The position numbers and the translations under genes are program-made. Below are positions 7,574 through 11,605 of a stretch of DNA of 11,605 nucleotides, in pieces. How positions within the stretch are numbered: the first letter of the stretch is position 1; every line of letters starts with the position of its first letter. This DNA is from Syntrophaceae bacterium UBA1062 (GTDB taxonomy: Bacteria; Desulfobacterota; Desulfomonilia; UBA1062), in NCBI GenBank assembly GCA_002316295.1, contig DCDF01000091.1, positions 1 to 11,605 on the forward strand. The letters are read 5' to 3'. Under the pieces are notes generated by a model. That model was given only the letters and a program-made list of their open reading frames with translations, searched no databases and was not told the DNA's origin.

Positions 7574-8592
7574 TGGCGAAGATCAAGAAACAGCTCGACG
7601 GCCCCCAGAAGGCGGCCATCTTTCTTATGGCCATGGGCGATGAATTCACCCAGAACGTGTTCAAGGGTTTGGCGGATTATGAGATCAAGCTGCTGGGTAA
7701 GCGCCTGGCTAGTCTTGAAGATGTGACTATTCCGATGGACGTCATCCAGAGCGTCATGGATGAGTTCCAGCAGTTGAGCACACAGGTGAGCGGGGTGACC
7801 GGCAAGGGGCTGGGATATCTCAAGGAGACCCTCGTTTCGGCACTGGGCCCGGAAAAGGCGAGGCCTATCCTCGACGCTATCGCTCAGGCCACCGATACGA
7901 CCGCCTTTTCTTCCCTCAAAGGCGTGGATCCGTCGATCCTGATGGACTACCTGAAAGGGGAGCATCCCCAGACCATCGCCCTGGTGCTTGCACACCTGGA
8001 TTATTCCAAGACGGCGCAGATCCTCAAGCAGCTTCCGGAAAAGCTCCAGCCCGAGATCGTCTATCGCATGGCGAACCTCGGTATGGTGCCCGCCGCGATC
8101 ATCGAAGACATCGACAACGTGCTCCGCAAGGAGATCGAGGCCATGGGATCGATGGAAAGCCAGAAGCTCGGAGGAATCGAGACTGTGGCCGAGATCATGA
8201 ATCAGATGGATCATACAACCGAGAACAACATATTCTCGGCGCTGGAGGAAATGGACGCCGATCTGGCCGAGAGCATCAGGCAGAAGATGTTCGTGTTCGA
8301 GGACATCATCAACATCGACAACCGCGGCATACAGACCATCCTCAAGGAGATCACCAACGAAGACCTCTCGCTTGCACTCAAGACCGCCAGCGAGGCATTG
8401 AAAGAGCTGATATTGAGGAACATGTCCTCCCGCGCATCCGAGATGCTCCTGGAAGACATGGAGGCGATGGGCCCGGTGAAGCTCTCGGACGTGGAGAACG
8501 CACAGCAGACCATTGTGCGCGTGGTGAGAAAGCTCGAAGCGGCCGGCAAGATCGTCATCGGCGGAAAAGGCGGCGACGATGTCCTCATCTAA
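7573..8592 (+). CDS. fliG: Flagellar motor switch protein FliG
   Basis: FliG is the rotor protein that binds FliF, forms the C ring with FliM/FliN, and meets the stator through its C-terminal domain. The 339-residue product is of normal length. The N-terminal part (KAAIFLMAMGDEF) binds FliF; the middle domain carries the EHPQT motif at residues 130-134 that contacts FliM; the C-terminal domain has MFVFEDI and the torque helix. By alignment from memory with E. coli R281, D288, D289 and R297, this protein has R287, E294, D295 and K303, so the charge pattern for torque is kept. The start shares one base with the fliF stop (TGATG), with AGGAG (7560-7564) 8 bases upstream. The last 14 bases also code for the start of fliH. 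Confidence 0.97.
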   Translation: MAKIKKQLDGPQKAAIFLMAMGDEFTQNVFKGLADYEIKLLGKRLASLEDVTIPMDVIQSVMDEFQQLSTQVSGVTGKGLGYLKETLVSALGPEKARPILDAIAQATDTTAFSSLKGVDPSILMDYLKGEHPQTIALVLAHLDYSKTAQILKQLPEKLQPEIVYRMANLGMVPAAIIEDIDNVLRKEIEAMGSMESQKLGGIETVAEIMNQMDHTTENNIFSALEEMDADLAESIRQKMFVFEDIINIDNRGIQTILKEITNEDLSLALKTASEALKELILRNMSSRASEMLLEDMEAMGPVKLSDVENAQQTIVRVVRKLEAAGKIVIGGKGGDDVLI

Positions 8593-9235
8593 GATCCTCA
8601 AGGGCGGGGGTACCAAGAGCCGTCCCGTGAGCGCCTATACTGTGGAGGATATGGCGACAAAGGGGAAGCTCAGCAAAGTGGAAGAGGCGCAGAGAGAGGC
8701 CGAGGCCATCGTGAGGCAGGCGAAGACCCGCAAAGAGGCCATCGAGATGGAGGCGTACAACCAGGGAATGGCAAAGGGACAGGAGGAGGGCCGGAAAATC
8801 GTCACCAAGAAGATCGAGCCCCTGTTCGACACCCTGAAAAACGCCATAGACGAGATTGCTCACTTACGGCTCTCTCTTGTCGAAAAGCACCATAAACAGA
8901 TCCTGGAAATGATCTTTCTCATCATAGAGAAGATCATTCATCGGAGCATCCAGATCTCTCCCGACATCCTGCTGGAAACAATAAAGGCCGCGAGCGTCCA
9001 CCTCATGGAAACCGATGAGATCCATCTCCGCCTCCATCCTTCGGACTTCGAGTACATACGGGAAATAGAAACCATTCTTTCCAAGAAGCTCTCGGGGAAG
9101 AAAAGCTTCCACATCGTCGAAGACAGCTCCCTGGAGAGGGGAGGCGTCATCATCGAAACAGAATTCGGCGAAATTGATGCATCCATAAGGTCGCAGATCG
9201 ATCGAGTGAAAGAAGCGGTTCTGGACCATGACTGA
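8579..9235 (+). CDS. fliH: Flagellar export ATPase stator/regulator FliH
   Basis: FliH dimers hold and regulate the export ATPase FliI and dock it to the export gate and C ring. The 218-residue product has a short N-terminus (MSSSKILKGG) fitting the gate-binding end, a charged coiled coil from about residue 30, a glycine-spaced helix A59xxxG63xxxG67xxxG71 characteristic of FliH, and a C-terminal domain with the family signature GGVIIETEFGEIDASIRSQI that binds the FliI N-terminus. The start overlaps fliG by 14 bases. An internal ATG at 8651 has GGAGG only 2 bases upstream, too close, and would remove the N-terminal end, so 8579 is preferred. It overlaps fliI by 8 bases. Confidence 0.93.
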   Translation: MSSSKILKGGGTKSRPVSAYTVEDMATKGKLSKVEEAQREAEAIVRQAKTRKEAIEMEAYNQGMAKGQEEGRKIVTKKIEPLFDTLKNAIDEIAHLRLSLVEKHHKQILEMIFLIIEKIIHRSIQISPDILLETIKAASVHLMETDEIHLRLHPSDFEYIREIETILSKKLSGKKSFHIVEDSSLERGGVIIETEFGEIDASIRSQIDRVKEAVLDHD

Positions 9236-10547
9236 TTTTGCCAAGCACATCGCATCTCTCAAAGACACCGATCCCATTCAGGTTCGGGGAAAGGTCACGA
9301 ACATCGTTGGGCTCGTGGTGGAGGGCCACGGACCGGGCAGCTGCATGGGAGGGATGTGCGAAATCTACTCCAAAGGAGTGAGCGACTCGATCATGGCCGA
9401 GGTCGTAGGCTTCAGGGACAAGCGGGTCCTGTTGATGCCTCTGGGTGATCTGGGCGGCATCGGGCCGGGAAGCACGATTATCGCCAGAAAGTCAAACCCC
9501 TCTGTCAAGGTGGGCGATGAGCTCCTGGGACGGGTGATCGACGGCATGGGCAATCCACTGGACGGGAAGGGATCTCTGACTCTCGGACAGGAAATGCCGC
9601 TCTACGGCCGGACCATCAACCCCCTGAAGAAAAAGCGGATCACTGAGCCGCTCGATCTGGGCATTGCGGCGATCAATGGAGTCCTTACCATCGGGAAAGG
9701 CCAGCGCATGGCGATCATGGCGGGCTCCGGGGTGGGGAAGAGCGTGCTCATGGGTATGATGGCCCGCCACACACAGGCGGATGTCAATGTAATCGCCCTG
9801 ATCGGCGAGCGCGGCAGAGAGGTCAAGGAGTTCATCGAAAGAGACCTGGGACCCGAGGGGCTCAAACGATCCGTGGTAATCGCCGCCATCTCGGACCAGC
9901 CTGCGCTGATCCGCATCCGGGGAGCGTATCTCGCCACCACTGTGGCGGAATATTTCCGGGACAAGGGCCTCGATGTGTTGCTCATGATGGATTCCATAAC
10001 CCGGTATGCCCTTTCCATGCGGGAGATCGGCCTGGCAGTCGGGGAGCCTCCCACCACCAAGGGATACACCCCCTCGTGTTTCGCAAAGCTCCCCAGGCTC
10101 CTGGAGAGGGCCGGGAACACCTCGTCGAAGGGAAGCATTACGGGTCTCTACACCGTGCTCGTTGAGGGGGACGACTTTTCGGAGCCGGTGGCCGACAGCG
10201 TCCGGTCCATTGTCGACGGCCATATCGTGCTCTCTCGGGAGCTCGCGGCAAGGAACCACTACCCCGCCATAGACATCCTGGGCAGCGTCAGCAGAGTGAT
10301 GAACGACATCGTGAGCAGAGAGCACATGAAGATGGCGCGAAGGATCGTGGAGTACAAGGCCGTCTACGAAGAGGCGCGGGACCTCATTAATATCGGCGCC
10401 TATGTGGCGGGGAGCAATCCGCAGATCGATACCGCCGTCAAGCACATCGATGCCGTCAATGAATTCCTGAGACAGGATATCGATGAACGGGTGACTCTGG
10501 AAGAATCACTCGCCAGGATGGGGAAAATCATCCCCGCCGTGAAATGA
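9228..10547 (+). CDS. fliI: Flagellum-specific export ATPase FliI
   Basis: FliI is the hexameric ATPase of the flagellar type III export system, related to the F1 beta subunit. It unloads chaperone-cargo complexes at the cytoplasmic face of the gate. The 439-residue product is of standard length. It shows an N-terminal beta-barrel part (VRGKVTNIVGLVVEG), the pre-Walker segment GRVIDGMGNPLD, Walker A AGSGVGKS (165-172, with K171), the GERGREVKEF motif, Walker B ending LLMMDSITR (D255), and the GSITGLYTVLVEGDDFSEPV stretch seen in FliI/SctN enzymes. Identity as FliI rather than an injectisome SctN follows from the flagellar neighbours. The ATG lies inside the end of fliH (8-base overlap) with a weak ribosome site, so coupled translation of the FliH-FliI partners is likely. 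Confidence 0.97.
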   Translation: MTDFAKHIASLKDTDPIQVRGKVTNIVGLVVEGHGPGSCMGGMCEIYSKGVSDSIMAEVVGFRDKRVLLMPLGDLGGIGPGSTIIARKSNPSVKVGDELLGRVIDGMGNPLDGKGSLTLGQEMPLYGRTINPLKKKRITEPLDLGIAAINGVLTIGKGQRMAIMAGSGVGKSVLMGMMARHTQADVNVIALIGERGREVKEFIERDLGPEGLKRSVVIAAISDQPALIRIRGAYLATTVAEYFRDKGLDVLLMMDSITRYALSMREIGLAVGEPPTTKGYTPSCFAKLPRLLERAGNTSSKGSITGLYTVLVEGDDFSEPVADSVRSIVDGHIVLSRELAARNHYPAIDILGSVSRVMNDIVSREHMKMARRIVEYKAVYEEARDLINIGAYVAGSNPQIDTAVKHIDAVNEFLRQDIDERVTLEESLARMGKIIPAVK

Positions 10548-10560
10548 AGAAGGACGCGCT

Positions 10561-11001
10561 ATGGGATTCCGTTTCCGGTTCGAGACCTTGCTGAGAGTCA
10601 GGAAGATCCGTGAGGATCTCGCCATGCAGGAATTTTCCAAGATCCAGAAGCATCTGAAGGATCTGGAGATGCTCAAAAGCTTTAATGAGTCCAAAAGATC
10701 GGATACCAGGCAGCAGTTCATTCAAAAAATCGATGCAGGTCTCAAGTCAGCCGATATAGCGACTTACCAATCCTATCTGTCCCGTCTGGATGCAGAGATC
10801 GGACAGCTTGACAAGCTCATCATTCAGGCAGGCAGGCAGCTCGACACGAAGAGAGAGGAGCTGCTCAAGGCGAAAAAGGAATTCAAGGCCATGGAACGTC
10901 TCAGAGAGATCGACGAACAGCGGTATCGTACGCGGCAGCAGAAAGATGACATGCGTTTCATGGACGAACTCGCGATACTACGATACGGGAGCAGACAATG
11001 A
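10561..11001 (+). CDS. fliJ: Flagellar export chaperone/stalk protein FliJ
   Basis: FliJ is a small antiparallel coiled coil that sits in the FliI hexamer like the F1 gamma stalk, contacts FlhA and helps recycle export chaperones. The 146-residue product is of normal length, almost wholly charged and helical. It begins with the family's MGFRFRFETLLRVRKIREDL, in which a short FRFETLLRVR opening leads into the coil, and has a turn near the middle (residues 58-80) between the two helices. Sequence similarity among FliJ proteins is low, so position after fliI carries weight. The start follows fliI by 13 bases with AGAAGGA (10548-10554) 6 bases upstream, the only clear gap inside the fli block. 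The stop overlaps the next gene by 4 bases. Confidence 0.92.
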   Translation: MGFRFRFETLLRVRKIREDLAMQEFSKIQKHLKDLEMLKSFNESKRSDTRQQFIQKIDAGLKSADIATYQSYLSRLDAEIGQLDKLIIQAGRQLDTKREELLKAKKEFKAMERLREIDEQRYRTRQQKDDMRFMDELAILRYGSRQ

Positions 11002-11525
11002 ACAGAAAGAAAATTCTCCTAGTCGCCCTTGTGATCAATCTCCTGTTTCTGGGCGTGTATCTTTCCATCTACCCCCTGTCGGCCGCGGAAGACACTCAGC
11101 CTCAGCCCGCAGCGGTACAGGAAACGCCGAAAGACCCGGGCGCACAGTGGGAAGCCCTGAGACAGCGGGAGGAAGCGCTTTCCATCAGACAGCAGGAGCT
11201 CGAAAAGCTGGAAAAACAGATCGATGAGAAGATCCGCAAGCTTCGCGAACTGGATGCCGGCATCAAGGCTGAGGTTGCCGCATACAGGCAGATAAGCGAC
11301 GAGCGGATCAAGCATCTGGTGAAAATCTACTCTTCCATGAAGCCCAAAGCGGCGGCGAGCCTTATGGACAGCCTGGATACGGATGTAGCTGTCGAGGTGT
11401 TCCTCAACATGAAGGGCGAGATCGCGGGAGGCATTCTCTCCTATATGGACACCGCAAAGGCGGCGACCATTACCCAGCGTCTCATGAGCTACCGGAATAC
11501 GCGTCAGGCCGCCAGCGCCCACTAG
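10998..11525 (+). CDS. MotE/FlbB-like flagellar protein with MgtE N-terminal-type domain
   Basis: This 175-residue protein has a basic start and a hydrophobic segment (residues 6-24), acting as a membrane anchor or signal peptide with possible cleavage near A30. A proline-rich linker (about 32-46) and a charged coiled coil (about 50-100) follow. The C-terminal helical domain (about 102-165) has the pattern KIYSSMKPKAAASLMDSLDT with repeats of similar helices, the fold called MgtE N-terminal domain in databases. Proteins of this build directly after fliJ are called MotE (a MotC chaperone in rhizobia) or FlbB (a periplasmic motor collar protein in spirochetes). A periplasmic role at the motor is therefore inferred. 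It is not the Mg2+ transporter MgtE, which is far longer with several membrane helices. The start has GGGAG (10987-10991) 6 bases upstream and overlaps fliJ by 4 bases. A repeat array begins right after the stop. Confidence 0.85.
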   Translation: MNRKKILLVALVINLLFLGVYLSIYPLSAAEDTQPQPAAVQETPKDPGAQWEALRQREEALSIRQQELEKLEKQIDEKIRKLRELDAGIKAEVAAYRQISDERIKHLVKIYSSMKPKAAASLMDSLDTDVAVEVFLNMKGEIAGGILSYMDTAKAATITQRLMSYRNTRQAASAH

Positions 11526-11605
11526 AAAAACCTGGGGTAAAAACCTGGGGTCAGGTCTTGACATGTGACATCGGGGTAAAAACCTGGGGTCAGGTCTTGA
11601 CATGT
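11526..11605 (+). repeat. Tandem direct repeat with embedded hairpins, running off the window
   Basis: A 33-base unit occurs twice without mismatch, at 11534-11566 and 11573-11605, separated by GACATC, giving a 39-base period. A partial unit AAAAACCTGGGGT (11526-11538) precedes them. Each unit contains an inverted repeat ACCTG-GGGT-CAGGT (11543-11556 in the first copy) and ends in the palindrome ACATGT. Short hairpins with a GGGGTCAGGTCTTGA core resemble the dispersed repeats that flank REP-associated (Y1/IS200-like) transposase genes; this link is from memory of similar sequences, not a search. The array starts at the base after the preceding stop codon and its right end lies beyond the window. 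Confidence 0.85.

Noticed and set aside
7558..8616. Open frame on the - strand (352 codons) opposite fliG
   Set aside because: It mirrors fliG almost end to end; the His/Leu/Asp-rich product is typical of an antisense shadow.
9492..10445. Open frame on the - strand (317 codons) opposite fliI
   Set aside because: It is contained in fliI, whose motifs are complete; the antisense product has no recognisable domain.
10998..11525. Annotation as Mg2+ transporter MgtE
   Set aside because: Only an MgtE N-terminal-type domain is present; there is no CBS domain and no set of transport helices, and the neighbours are flagellar.
11534..11605. CRISPR array
   Set aside because: The 6-base spacer is far too short and the two 33-base units differ in no position; this is a simple tandem repeat.

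Overview
The window is a flagellar gene cluster, cut at both edges. All genes lie on the + strand. The base composition looks fairly GC-rich. Two NtrC-type (sigma-54-activating) regulators, a sigma-54 promoter and the gene order flgB-flgC-fliE-fliF-fliG-fliH-fliI-fliJ-motE-like suggest a motile Gram-negative bacterium. Desulfobacterota (old Deltaproteobacteria) is the best guess. This is inferred from gene order and protein style, because no rRNA or other species marker is present.

Region 1 (1-615) is the 3' part of a FlrA/FleQ-like sigma-54 activator; its start lies left of the window. Region 2 (616-796) is a 181-base intergenic stretch with a good sigma-70-type promoter candidate and a short GGGGACAGG-plus-hairpin element. 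Region 3 (797-3466) encodes a large exported TPR protein with a beta-rich N-terminal part. Region 4 (3473-4771) encodes a second sigma-54 activator of FlrC/FlgR type with an intact AAA+ core but a reduced receiver domain. No histidine kinase gene is present between or beside these regulators.

Region 5 (4772-4870) holds a well-formed -24/-12 sigma-54 promoter. Region 6 (4871-11525) is a compact operon read from it: proximal rod (FlgB, FlgC), rod/MS-ring adaptor (FliE), MS ring (FliF), rotor switch (FliG), the export ATPase complex (FliH, FliI, FliJ), and a MotE/FlbB-like membrane-anchored coiled-coil protein. Junctions are overlaps of 1-14 bases or gaps of at most 13 bases, so translational coupling is likely. 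The order is also assembly order: MS ring, switch, export gate energiser, rod. The FlrC-like protein immediately upstream is the obvious candidate activator of the promoter.

Region 7 (11526-11605) begins at the base after the last stop codon. It contains a tandem repeat (33-base unit, 39-base period) with small hairpins, resembling repeats found near REP-associated tyrosine transposases, and it runs off the window.

No stretch over 300 bases lacks a gene. I saw no tRNA, rRNA, CRISPR array or intact insertion sequence. The core is ordinary flagellar biology. The points most worth a second look are the exported TPR protein, the missing kinase with a weak receiver, and the repeat at the right edge.
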